Assembly: GCA_009602735.1 (NCBI GenBank)
Contig: WELA01011341.1
Location: 84,063-148,062 of the forward strand
Source of the DNA: Mesotaenium endlicherianum
Taxonomy: Eukaryota > Streptophyta > Zygnematophyceae > Zygnematales > Mesotaeniaceae
DNA length: 64,000 nucleotides
Reading direction: 5' to 3'
The position numbers and the translations under genes are program-made. Numbering within the stretch: the first letter of the stretch is position 1; each line of letters begins with the position of its first letter. The notes under the pieces are model-generated. The model searched no databases and was not told the origin of the DNA. It saw only the letters and a program-made list of their open reading frames with translations. Shown here piece after piece: positions 1 through 9,149 of this stretch.

Positions 1-1472
1 GTGCTTACCATATGTTTAACACTTGAAGAGGACTTGTGGCAGCATTGCTTGACATGCATTGGAAATTAGTTTTTTCATACTTCAAATCAATCGTGATTGA
101 GGAATCAAGAGAAAAAGTCTCATAGGCGGTTGGACACGTATGACTTTCATATGTCACAAAGAGATGTGCTGAGCTAAGTTCAAGTAGTTGGTATGTAGAA
201 GAGCTTCTCTTTGTGAGAAGTGACCGTACACCTATAATAACTATTGCAAAATAGGTTTGGATGGGAGTTGTACGTCTTTGATTGGCTTGTTTCGATCGCA
301 AGAACCTTCCGTTTTACAAGATTTTTGTAGCCGACAGTCGAGCTCCCCGAGATGGGAAACATATTAAAGTTGTGGCCCACTACAACCCTCTTCCTGGTGA
401 CTGAAATATTTTTATGCTTTATAATTGGGTGGAGGCATAGAGGCATACTGTCGAAGAGTGGCATGTAAATTCACGGCACTAGATAAAGGTTTTAAACGGT
501 TAAGTGACCTGTATATGATTTGCTGGCCATCCTTGGATACGGGGAATTGGAGAATGATTTGTAGCACAGGTTCTGAGGTTTCTGACATTCCTCGTCGTGC
601 CTTAATGAGGAACATTGTTCTTCTAGCTTTCTCAGTATAGGAGCTCAAGTATGTCGTGAATGATTTTAAACTTTAGGCATTTTAATGGAGGGCAGATTGC
701 TTCTTTAGACTTACAATGCTTGTGTCGTTTAGCCTAAACAGAGGCCAAAATCTAAGACTTCTAGGTGTCATGCGTCTCAGGCCTTCATTTTGGATTGAAG
801 AATAGTGGTGCATATGAAATTCTAGTCGCCGTCAGGCATTGAGAAGGTGGTATAGTGTGTACCTTTCATGAGGCACGTAAGACCGGATAGTGGCTATTAG
901 ATCTATTTTGGATAGGCCTGTGTGTGAATGTCGTTACCGACTCGTGGGTGCTGAATTCTACACGCATCGACTGCAACCATGTCTGACTTCATGCACAGGG
1001 AGTCAATGCTGGTGATGAGTACCTTCCCATTGCCATGTAAGATTTGCTTCTTGGTTAGAGTACCATGCTAGCAGGGTCTCTGAAAGCCTGTCTGGGTCGT
1101 GAGCTTAAGCCCTGACTAATATTGCTAGCGTGCAGGCAAGGATGAAAGTAAGCGCATTGGCATCAACTCAGAGAGGGTCAAGTGTGAGTCTTAACTATCC
1201 CAGTATCTCCCCCCCATCACCCACCCACATCTCGGCCCTCGCCTTGCGTCCAAAGAGACTTACCCAAGTGCACGTCATCTGCACCTCATTCTCTATTGCT
1301 GTCGTATGGCCCATTGAAGATGCTAAGGGTCAATACAGAGTTCTTTCAAGTTACTTACAATGGACACCTTAAACACGTGTTGTCTGGCCTTTCCTGGTTG
1401 TGGCAGGGAGGGGTTCTTAGAGGTATTTATTGTTTCAATGACAACTTCTTTTTAGTAATCTTGTGGTCCTTT
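1..1472. other. Unassigned non-repeat DNA, no gene seen
   Basis: Moderately AT-rich sequence. The longest open frames are under 100 codons, carry no recognisable motif and differ between strands. I saw no LTR, tRNA or tandem repeat. It may be host intergenic DNA or an old decayed element. Confidence 0.4.
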
Positions 1473-1961
1473 TGAAAGGGTCAAAGTGCCCTAGTGGAAG
1501 CGTAGTGACTCACGAGGAAAAGAACTAGTTGCTATCATACTAAAGAGTGCAGCGGCATATCACTAAGAAAGCTTAGGAAAATTACTCAGAATTTTGAGTA
1601 GCAAGAAAGTGCTCACAAATGGACTAGGAGGAAAGGCCTCATCATTACATCCCGTATAAATTTACAAGAGAGAATACTGACAAAAATTGAAGAAGTTATC
1701 CCTATTTATAATTTTCTGCCTAAGTGCTCCTCTCTAAGATGAAGCTACGGAATTTCCTAAGTATTTGTCAATTTGTCCCTTCTTGAATATTTGTGAGTAT
1801 GCCAAATCAGTCTCATCTGACGTGTCGGGTCAAATTGATGTCTACACACATGCATTCACATTACTAGAATATAGGCGCGCTAGGCTAAACCGAAACTTCT
1901 AGGTAAATCGACCTAGTCGGCACTACGCGTCAGCCAAAATTACGTGAAGGTTCGAATTTGG
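1473..1961 (-). repeat. Truncated LTR of the element E family
   Basis: This stretch aligns along its length with the LTRs at 54542-55286 and 59921-60665, in the same (minus) orientation. Shared blocks include GTGCCCTAGTGGAAGCG, a TATAAATAG box (1702-1710 on the plus strand as CTATTTATA) and the ACCGAAACTTCTAGG block. It begins with the LTR end TGAAAGGG and breaks off at the start of the minisatellite, about 260 bp short of a full LTR. No primer-binding site lies beyond the 1473 edge, so it is a solo or 3' LTR remnant. It is clearly more diverged than the two element E LTRs and therefore older. Confidence 0.8.
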
Positions 1962-2642
1962 AGGCGGCATGGCAGGGGGAGGCTGACTCCCAGGGGCAGT
2001 CGGCGGCGGCAATGCCTGGCCAGTCAATGGCAACGTCGCAAGGGGAGGCTGACTCCGAAGGGCAGCCGGTGGTGGCAACGCCTGGCCAGGCGATGGCGAC
2101 GTTGCAGGGGGAGGCTGACTACTGAGGTCAACCGATGGTGGCAACGCTTGGCCAGCCGGTGGCGATGTCGCAGGAGGAGGCTGACTACCCCGGGCAGTCG
2201 GCAGCGGCACTGCCTGGGCAGCTGGTGGCTGCGTGGCAGGGGGAGGTTGACTCCCAGAGGCAGCCGGCGGCGGCAACGCCTCGCCAGCCGGTGGCAACGT
2301 CGCAGGGGGAGGCTGACTACCCCCGGCAGCCGGCGGCGGCACTGCCTGGGAAGCTAGTGGCGGCGTGGCAAGGGGGAGGCTGACTCCCAAGGGCAGTCGG
2401 CGGCGGCAACGCTTGCCCAGCCGGTGGCCACGTCGCAGGGGGAGGCTGACTACCCCGGGCAGCCGGCGGCGGCACTGCTTGGGCAGCTGGTGGCAACGTG
2501 GCAGGGGGAGGCTGACTCCCAGGGGCAACCGATGGTGGCAACGCCTGGCCAGCCGGTGGCGACGTTGCAGGGGGAGGCTGATTACCTCGGGCAGGGCCTT
2601 GGACAAGCGCAGCATTCCAGCAAGCGCAACCCCACCCACCAA
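1923..2642 (-). CDS. Pro/Ala-rich repeat ORF, possible C-terminal exon
   Basis: The minus-strand frame stays open for 239 codons across the minisatellite. Its core is a 22-residue repeat like SQPPPATLPPAGQALPPP, similar in composition to cell-wall hydroxyproline-rich or linker regions. It lies downstream of, and on the same strand as, the beta-helix-like exons at 2995-4830, so it could be the tail of that secreted protein; this is inference. The opposite strand is also open, so the open frame may simply follow from a 66-bp period. I do not know the true start or whether it is translated. Confidence 0.25.
   Translation of the reverse strand: MVGGVALAGMLRLSKALPEVISLPLQRRHRLARRCHHRLPLGVSLPLPRCHQLPKQCRRRLPGVVSLPLRRGHRLGKRCRRRLPLGVSLPLATPPLASQAVPPPAAGGSQPPPATLPPAGEALPPPAASGSQPPPATQPPAAQAVPLPTARGSQPPPATSPPAGQALPPSVDLSSQPPPATSPSPGQALPPPAALRSQPPLATLPLTGQALPPPTAPGSQPPPAMPPPNSNLHVILADA
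1965..2602. repeat. 66-bp GC-rich minisatellite, about ten units
   Basis: The core GGGGAGGCTGAC recurs at a nearly constant 66-bp step (GGCT or GGTT at 1981, 2047, 2113, 2179, 2245, 2311, 2378, 2444, 2510, 2576). Units differ mainly in the segment after the core (CTCCCAGGGGCAG or CTACCCCGGGCAG), and these two types partly alternate. Because 66 is divisible by three and units lack stops, long frames stay open on both strands. On the minus strand the unit encodes a 22-residue proline/alanine-rich repeat. Confidence 0.9.
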
Positions 2643-2975
2643 ACCCCCTCCGCCTCACCCCGAATCCACAGGGGGGCAAGAACCTTGTGTGAACACGCAA
2701 ATGCACTCAACAGCGCTAAGCAGCTGGGAAAGGCGGAGGTAGACACTTGTAACAAGCGAGCTCCCCGTTCGAAGTCGTTTTGGATCCACACACGCTTCTG
2801 GAATGCAATTGGGCAGGCACGGCACTTCAGCAAGCGCACCCCCAGCCAGCCAGCCAGCCAGCCACCCTAACCCACACAAACCCACTTCACCTCGCCCCGA
2901 AAACACAGGGGCCAAGATTCTCGTGTGGACACGCGAATGCACTCAACAGCTGTGTCAACCAGCTGGGATAGGCAG
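2604..2975. repeat. Degenerate direct duplication, about 210 bp apart
   Basis: Two segments, about 2604-2740 and 2815-2975, share an ordered series of blocks: CAGCAAGCGCA, a pyrimidine-rich CACC/CCAGCC stretch, CTCGCCCCGAA or CTCACCCCGAA, ACACAGGGG, GTGGACACGCGAATGCACTCAACAG and CAGCTGGGA. They lie in what would be the intron after the 2995-3084 exon. The 2840-2865 part has a short CAGC tract. Confidence 0.6.
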
Positions 2976-2994
2976 AGGCGACAGTAGCACGTAC

Positions 2995-3084
2995 CGCGTA
3001 GTTGTTGTAGACGGTGTTGGCGTGGATGCTGAAGCGCGCCCCCACGTTGGCACTCATGGTCGCTCCTCGCGCGGCGATGTCCAT
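2995..3084 (-). pseudogene. Candidate exon, 30 codons
   Basis: Exon of exactly 90 nt in phase 0, preceded on the minus strand by a CTGTGCTGGGCAG acceptor and followed by a GTACGT donor. It reads MDIAARGATMSANVG and ends SIHANTVYNNYA. The N-x-x-x-N-N-Y-A ending resembles rungs of parallel beta-helix proteins. No stop codon is present. Confidence 0.45.
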
Positions 3085-3493
3085 CTGCCCAGCACAGCAC
3101 TCCGGCGCAGGGCATGCTTTGTCCGCTTGTCAAGTGAGAGATACTAGAGTCTTGCCTGCTGCCACTAGTCACCGCCGCAGAAGCAACGCTTGCTGCATTA
3201 CATCACTTGACACCACTCAAGTGCACAAGTGAAGCCAACAATCTTGAATGCGATGACACATGTAAGGACACGTCGACACTCGCAAAACACGTTATGTCAG
3301 GCCCGCATAGGGGACGCCGCCTGTCCACAAGCACTTTGATTCTATTTGCGATACATGACAGCAGATAGAGACATCTCATGTTTGTTTTCCGCCTTGCACA
3401 AATACCGGAAGCAAGAGCACCAAGAGGAAGAGCCAAGTGAAGTACACCACCCTCCGGCACGATGCATCCAAGGCAAGACTCATGATCACCTAC

Positions 3494-3604
3494 CTGTGTG
3501 CCACGTGGGACGAGGCAAAACCTCTTCATGGTGATACCCGAGCACGACACCTGGGGCCCCTTCCCCGCCTTGGGCTTGCCCTTCCCCACGATGTAGATGC
3601 CCGG
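3494..3604 (-). pseudogene. Candidate exon, 37 codons
   Basis: Exon of exactly 111 nt in phase 0, between a CTTCCTCGCAG acceptor and a GTAGGT donor on the minus strand. It reads PGIYIVGKGKPKAGKG and ends CLVPRGTQ. No stop codon is present. Matching phase with the 2995-3084 exon supports a common gene. Confidence 0.45.
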
Positions 3605-4037
3605 CTGCGAGGAAGTCATGCATGACCCAGAGAGCCCTTCCGTAGTGAGGCACACTGTACTCGTGACGGGGCTGATAATGCACACGCAACGCTATCATAT
3701 GCAAGCACCCGTGCGCGCATGCACACACACCCCTACACTTAGCACTTGCACCAGCACACTCGCACGCACCCCCCCCACTCCAAGACAAACACACTACCAC
3801 ATCCTGGACATTTAAAGCACATGCCTTACAGCTGCCACACTCCACTCATGCGCATGCATGCATCTGGCAGCCGAGCAATGTGCCCGACATGCGCCTTTGG
3901 AATGCCATGTGATCACTTAGTGGCACCTGCCCATTCCTCATCAAAAGAGAAAATAACACAAACCACATTCTGTACATTCTTTGCCATGTCAAGTTTGAGT
4001 AAACGCAACGAGGGAGTGACGGGGTCAGAGGTCGCAC

Positions 4038-4400
4038 CAGAGTGCGGTCGATGACGAAGCCGTCAAAAGTGAGGCCTCGAAAAGAGACCTTCAACTTAGA
4101 AATGCCAAAGACTTTGATTCCATACGTCGTAAGCGGGGAAGAGGCGCCAGTGAAGCCGATGGTGACGTCGAGGGCAGAGGCCTAGAACCTCAGGCTCTTC
4201 TCGACCTTGATTGTCAACAAAACGTTGAACGAGGCGCGCGGACAACGATGACGTCGTTGGCGGTTGCGGCAGCTATGGCCTTCTTGAGCGTCGATGCGCT
4301 CACAACTGCTAGGAGGCAAGAGGTTGCATTTGGAGATGTCAGGTCATCTACCATCGTGAATCTTTTGGACGGCACAAAGCAACGCTTTGGCCTGTGTGAC
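4038..4400 (-). pseudogene. Candidate exon, beta-helix start, frameshifted
   Basis: The minus strand reads STLKKAIAAATANDVIVV, a pattern common at the start of pectin-lyase-fold proteins. After a frame change near 4240 it continues FNVLLTIKVEKSL, a TAG near 4186, then VTIGFTGASSPL and VSFRGLTFDGFVIDRTL. It ends at a GTGCGA donor in phase 0. The upstream splice boundary is uncertain; an acceptor ending CAGCAG lies near 4410. Confidence 0.4.
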
Positions 4401-4624
4401 TTGCTCTGCTGACGCACACCAGTTCACAAGAATTTGCGTTGGGTATGCTCACGTGCATAAGACCTTGTCACCAGACATCCAAGATTGAACAACGCCATGG
4501 GCTATGCAGCTATTGCAGCAATTGCACCTCATCCCAGAGTCCCTCCCTCTGTGTTAGTGCCCCTCGTGGGCGGGCTCAAACTCTCACAGACATTACAACT
4601 CACGCACGTGCGTCGGCAAGGCCA

Positions 4625-4825
4625 TGCTAGACACAAGTCAGGATGGAGGCCGTGACAGAGTCAACACCTTTGGTGACGCAGCGCTTGCCCTAAGTGATGT
4701 ATTCTTCACGGCACTGATACTTGGTAGCCCCGTTGACCACCTTGCAGGCCAAATTGACGCCGCACGCCACTCCCGTGCACAAAATTGCGCAGAGCAAGTA
4801 GTGGAGGAACCCTGAGAATGTCCGA
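4625..4825 (-). pseudogene. Candidate first exon, signal-peptide-like
   Basis: One minus-strand frame reads HYLLCAILCTGVACGVNLAC, a hydrophobic stretch like a signal peptide. Further cysteines follow (KYQCREEYIT, stop, GKRCVTKGVDS). An in-frame TAG interrupts it. No convincing ATG lies just upstream; a CTCAG acceptor-like site near 4816 suggests an earlier exon. Confidence 0.3.
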
Positions 4826-4830
4826 ACATT

Positions 4831-5109
4831 CGGTGTCCCTCAACTTAGTGACACTAATCTTGGGTCCAATACACAAATTGGGCTAGGCAGGACCCATTAG
4901 CCTATACCCCAAAATACAAAGTTCTACAAGGAGACTTGCTGTAGTGAAACAGATAGATGAAGTACTTAGTGAAATATAATACTTTATCTATTCAAGACAA
5001 GGATCTTTGAACACAAGTGGTAGCTTCTTCAAAGAGAGATGGCTTCTTGAAAGTTGATATACTTTTGGATTTTGGCAAGTACAAGAGTGATTCTGGAATG
5101 TCTTTTATG
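4831..5109. other. AT-rich segment flanking element A1
   Basis: No gene is visible. On the minus strand it contains TTTTGGGGTATAGGCTAATGG, which resembles the interior of plant Copia LTRs, but no paired copy is present to confirm this. Its last five bases do not match the five bases after A1's 3' LTR. Confidence 0.3.
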
Positions 5110-5832
5110 TGTAATGAATCCGTATATTAGTAGATATAATATTCATTTAAATGTAATAGTAAATTAAGTTAAGCCTCCAGAACTTTAGTTAATAGTCAGT
5201 CTACTGGACTTTATATATTTATTATCAGTTTAATGACTCAGCTGGATGCAGCAGGCTGAAGTCAGCTTAAGTCAGCTTGCTGACACATTCTTTGACAGCC
5301 AGCTGACTTTCGTACTCGGTAGCAGCGAGCTGCCTCGATATGCATCTAAGTGTGGTATGCTAGATGAATGGCCAAATGACATCCCTATGATGGATGGCGA
5401 TTCGGGATGATGGGAGATGGCGGTGGATTTGGTTAACCGAGGTCCTACCAACGTTATTAACACCCGGGTAGGCGGTGCCATCGCACTGGCCGTTCAACAA
5501 TAAACTCATTCCATGTACATATGTTAGGCATTGCTCTCGAGTTCGGCATTCGAAAACGAGGCCAACTCTTTGGTACAGCAAACTGAGAGAGATCTGAATC
5601 CAAGGCGAGAAGCCATTGATACGCACTGTCTTCTAACCTTGCTTATGTATGAGTTTACTGAGTTGCATTATTGATGCTAGTTTACTCGCATTTGACTTAC
5701 GAATATTATTCACTGCTAGTGTGTTGTCCTTTGCCGTTTAACCAGTTAACGGAAAATACCATAAAGATTACTTGCTGATATAAAGATCTTTATTAATTGT
5801 TAATCGCCTATTTGGTAAGACGATTCATTTCA
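5110..5832 (+). repeat. A1 5' LTR (723 bp)
   Basis: Begins TGTAATGAATC and ends GATTCATTTCA. It matches the LTRs at 13145-13865, 22591-23300, 30681-31397 and 53713-54456 and, reversed, 49422-50134 and 52973-53590. The last 60 bases carry TATAAAG inside the perfect palindrome ATAAAGATCTTTAT. Inverted GTCAGC/GCTGAC motifs cluster in the first third. Confidence 0.92.
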
Positions 5833-5833
5833 G

Positions 5834-5845
5834 TGGTATCGGAGC
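5834..5845 (+). promoter_or_regulatory. A1 primer-binding site
   Basis: TGGTATCGGAGC lies one base after the 5' LTR. It differs by one base from the usual plant site complementary to the 3' end of initiator-Met tRNA and would prime minus-strand synthesis. Confidence 0.85.
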
Positions 5846-5866
5846 AATTATCACAGTCTTCTTTGT

Positions 5867-7368
5867 ATGGTAAGGACAAGGTCTCAAACTAGCAACTCCC
5901 GAGACATGGAGAACCAGGAGAACGACAATGTCGGAAACCAGGCGGAAAGCCATGTAGCGGGAACCCGTACCTATTCTGAAGCAGTAGCAGATACTGCAGC
6001 TAGGGAGGCTGCAGATGAGGCAGCTGCTATTGCCGCAGTCGCAGCACAGCAAGCTGGGGAGGAGAGAGCCAGGCTAGAAGCTGAACAATTAGCAAAGGCC
6101 GCTGAAGATACAGAAAGGAGGGAAAGATAGCCAGCTGACGAACGCACTGTCGAGGAACTTATGGCATCAAGGGCCAATGTTCTGAACCCACCTCCTGCTG
6201 GACAACTCAATGTACCCCTAGGTCAAATACGTGACCGGCTGAATGCGGCAGGAATTGCTGCTGCGGGAGCGAGAGGGACTGTTGAGGACACTACTCACAG
6301 AGTAGAGGCCAATGCTGCTGCTGCATTTGCTAATCTACCACCCCAGAGTGTAGACTTGGGAGCATTGTTCGTTCAGATGCAGTCGCAAATGGCGACCATG
6401 TATCAGTCCCAGCAGGAGGACAAAAGAATCATAATGTCCCTACTGCGGGACAGAGACCAACTGGGGTCTCAAACCACTAGTGGTGGTGGCCGAGGGCCTA
6501 GTAAGCCCAAGCCGAAACCTCCCCAGGAATATGATCCTGAGGGAAACAGAAAATATTACCTGATCAAGTTTCTCGCGGATGTTGAGCAGTGGCTGGAGAA
6601 TTACACAGAACTGCAAGATAACGAGAAGGTCAGGCACACCGGTGCGCTACTGAAAGGCAGTGCCGCAGACTGGTGGCTTTACTGGAAAGGAGAGCGTAAG
6701 GCTCGGCAACTCGGTGACCCTACATGGGTAGAGTTTGTGGAGAAGTTGCATGAGAAGTTTGATGTCATCAACCAGCAGGAGAAAGCTATTTATGCGATGA
6801 TCTGCCTGACACTGAAGCAGACCACTTCAGTTGCTGAGTTTGCTCAAAAGTTCCAAAAGAACATGATGAAGCAGCCGGATTTGCCAGAACGATATAGNAT
6901 ATAGGATAGCATACTCCAGGTATGGCTTGAAATCCGAGGTCTCTGGTCATTTTGCTGAGAAAAAGTATGAGAAACTGGCTGACTTGATCCAAGATGCTGA
7001 CGCCTGGGATCAGCAGCAGTTCAATCACAAGCGCCAGAGTAATGCTTTGGTGTCTAAGGTTGTCAAAAAGCCCCACGGTTCCTACAATGCAGTTGAAGGA
7101 GACCAGGCTGAGGATAATCAGGGTGATGAATATGAGTATGAGTACAATGCTATTCAGTCTAGAGGTAGAGGNATCTAGAGGTAGAGGTGGTTCCTCTCGA
7201 GGCGGCTATGGAAGAGGTGGTGGTAGGACTAAGCCGAGACCAGCCTCAGCAAAATCGATTTGCTTCCATTGCCAGAAGCCAGGTCACTTCAGAGAGCAGT
7301 GTCCAAACAAGCACCTCCCAAAGGTCAAGAGAAAAGACCAGCCTTTAAAAGACAGCAACAGTCAGTAA
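5867..7368 (+). pseudogene. gag: A1 gag (capsid/nucleocapsid), broken
   Basis: Starts at ATG 5867 (MVRTRSQTSNSRD). In order: an Ala/Glu-rich N-terminal region, the capsid-type core (KYYLIKFLADVEQWLENY, then KGSAADWWLYWKGER and QKFQKNMMKQPDLPERY), an Arg/Gly-rich stretch and one zinc knuckle, CFHCQKPGHFREQC. A TAG at 6128 replaces the CAG seen in A2. Two further frame breaks coincide with single N bases at 6898 and 7172, each flanked by a short direct duplication, and look like assembly joins. It ends at TAA 7366-7368, inside the frameshift stem-loop. Confidence 0.85.
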
Positions 7369-7383
7369 TCCAGTCTACTGACT
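7344..7383 (+). promoter_or_regulatory. A1 gag-pol -1 ribosomal frameshift signal
   Basis: The heptamer TTTAAAA (7344-7350) is in the X XXY YYZ register of the gag frame. After a 9-nt spacer comes a perfect 8-bp stem, AGTCAGTA (7360-7367) and TACTGACT (7376-7383), with an 8-nt loop. The gag stop lies in the stem. Pol continues in the -1 frame. A2 has the same arrangement. Confidence 0.75.
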
Positions 7384-9149
7384 GTGAGGATGCTAGAAAT
7401 AGTGAGTCGTCACTAGTTGCCCTCGTAGCGGTATTATGGGTCCTGCTGAACTGGATTCACTATGCATGCCTGACAACCAGATAAAGGACACCATCAGCAA
7501 TATGGACGTCCAGAGAGTGCATACTCTGGATGCTCTTGTTCCACCTGATGTCCAACATTTCTTTGCTACGTCAGGAGAACAATGCGAAAGTCAGGAAAAG
7601 ACAGTCCCCCCTATCCTACTGCATTGCATGATTGCAGGTAGGAAAGTGAGGGCATTTATTGACGGAGGGGCGTCACATACTTTTATCCATAAGGACTTAG
7701 TTAAGCGGCTAAGGCTGGCTACTGTCACCCCAGGGGAATAGAAAGATATTCCTTGGAGATGCCTCAAGTATCCCGGGAGGAATTATAACCAAGCCATCAG
7801 TGTTCTTCCCCTTGTCCTGTGTGGATGGCAAATGAAGGAAAAGAAGAGGCTTCCAGAAGGATGCAAGTTGCTGAATGCAATGGAGTTCGTCAAAAGCTGG
7901 AACCAGAAGGAAGACAGAATATTCTGGCTGCTGCTAAGAGAGATACCTCCTCAACCTGAAGAAGTGGTTGAGAAAAAGGTAAGCCCTCCGGAGCACCCTA
8001 CTGTTGCAAAAATTGTTGCTCATTACACGGATGTATTTAATATGCCTCCAGGACTACCCCCTAAGAGGGAAGTAGATCATAGGATTGATTTATTACCTGG
8101 GAGTCAGCCACCTTGGCAACGCACGTATGGCTTGTCTTATGTGGAGAGCGAGGAGTTGAAAACACAGATTGCAGAGCTTGAGGAAAATGGTTATATTTCT
8201 CCCGGTAAATCACCTTATGGCGCACCCATCCTATTTGTTAAGAAAAAGGATGGCAATATGCGGATGTGTGTGGATTACAGAGCCCTGAACAGAATTACAA
8301 TAAAGAACAAGTATGCGTCACCGAGGATCGAGGACTTGCTTGATACCTTGTCTGGTGCTAAGGTGTTCAGTAAGATAGATCTTAAAAAAGGTCATCATCA
8401 AATTAGAATTGCTGAGGGGGATGAACACAAGACTGCCTTCCGTACACGATATGGACACTATGAGTTCAACGTGATGCCATTTGGACTGACTAATGCTCCC
8501 GCAACCTTCATGGGTGCTATGAATGACATTTTCAGACCTTATTTGGATAAGTTTGTGCAAGTTTTCCTGGATGATATTTTAATTTTCTCTAAAGATGAAG
8601 CTCAGCACGCTGAACACTTAAAGACAGTCATGGACACTCCGAGAAGAAATCACTTATATGCTAAAATGAGCAAGTGTGATTTCTTTAAAGACAGTATTGA
8701 ATTCTTAGGCCACGTTGTCAGTAAAGAGGGCATCGGTGTGGATCCTAAGAAAGTTCAGACCATAAGGGACTGGCCAGTACCACAGTCTGTCTCTGAAGTT
8801 AGATCCTTCCTTGGGGTTGGCTAACTACTATGGGAGATTTGTTGAGAATTATTCCACAAAGGCCAGTAAACTGACTGACCTTACTAAGCAAGACATAGGG
8901 TATGTGTGGGGGGAAGAGCAGCAGGCTGCCTTCCAGACCCTTAAAGATGCCCTTTGTTCTGCCCCAGTGCTAGCCGTGTATGACCCCAGCAAACCGGTGC
9001 AGGTGGTTACTGATGCCTCTGATTTTGCCATGGGTGCTATTTTGTTGCAGCCTGCTGACAAAACCACAAAGGATGGTAAGGTACGGCAGGAGTGGCATCC
9101 TGTGTTGTATGAGTCTATGAAATTTAATCCAGCTGAGATTAATTACTGA
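7345..9149 (+). pseudogene. pol: A1 pol, protease to RNase H, broken
   Basis: Retropepsin region with active-site motif IDGGASHTF (7655-7690; DGG instead of the usual DSG or DTG). Compared with A2, about 200 nt of the protease's second half are missing near 7790, and a TAG sits at 7739. The RT spans about 8100-8820, with [36 protein letters not shown] and the catalytic FLDD box. An extra G near 8815 shifts the frame. RNase H follows with [14 protein letters not shown], and a TGA at 9147 replaces a serine codon. These enzymes would process the polyprotein and copy the RNA to DNA; this copy cannot make them intact. Confidence 0.85.

Larger units (their letters stand above)
2995..4830 (-). pseudogene. 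Decayed multi-exon gene, secreted beta-helix-like protein
   Basis: Four minus-strand segments look like exons of one gene read from 4830 down to 2995. In order: a hydrophobic, cysteine-containing N-terminal segment; a segment beginning like pectin-lyase/right-handed beta-helix proteins (TLKKAIAAATANDVIVV, then VTIGFTG and VSFRGLTFDGF); a 37-codon exon; and a 30-codon exon. The last two have good acceptor and donor sites and lie in phase 0. In-frame TAG codons in the first two segments and a frameshift near 4240 argue that the gene is dead, unless splicing removes them. Assignment to the beta-helix fold rests on residue pattern only. The proline-rich repeat downstream may be its tail. Confidence 0.4.

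Noticed and set aside
1944-2870. Several long plus-strand frames rich in Arg/Gly across the minisatellite
   Set aside because: They follow from the 66-bp period (a multiple of three) and lack start context. The minus strand, matching the neighbouring exons, is a better candidate.
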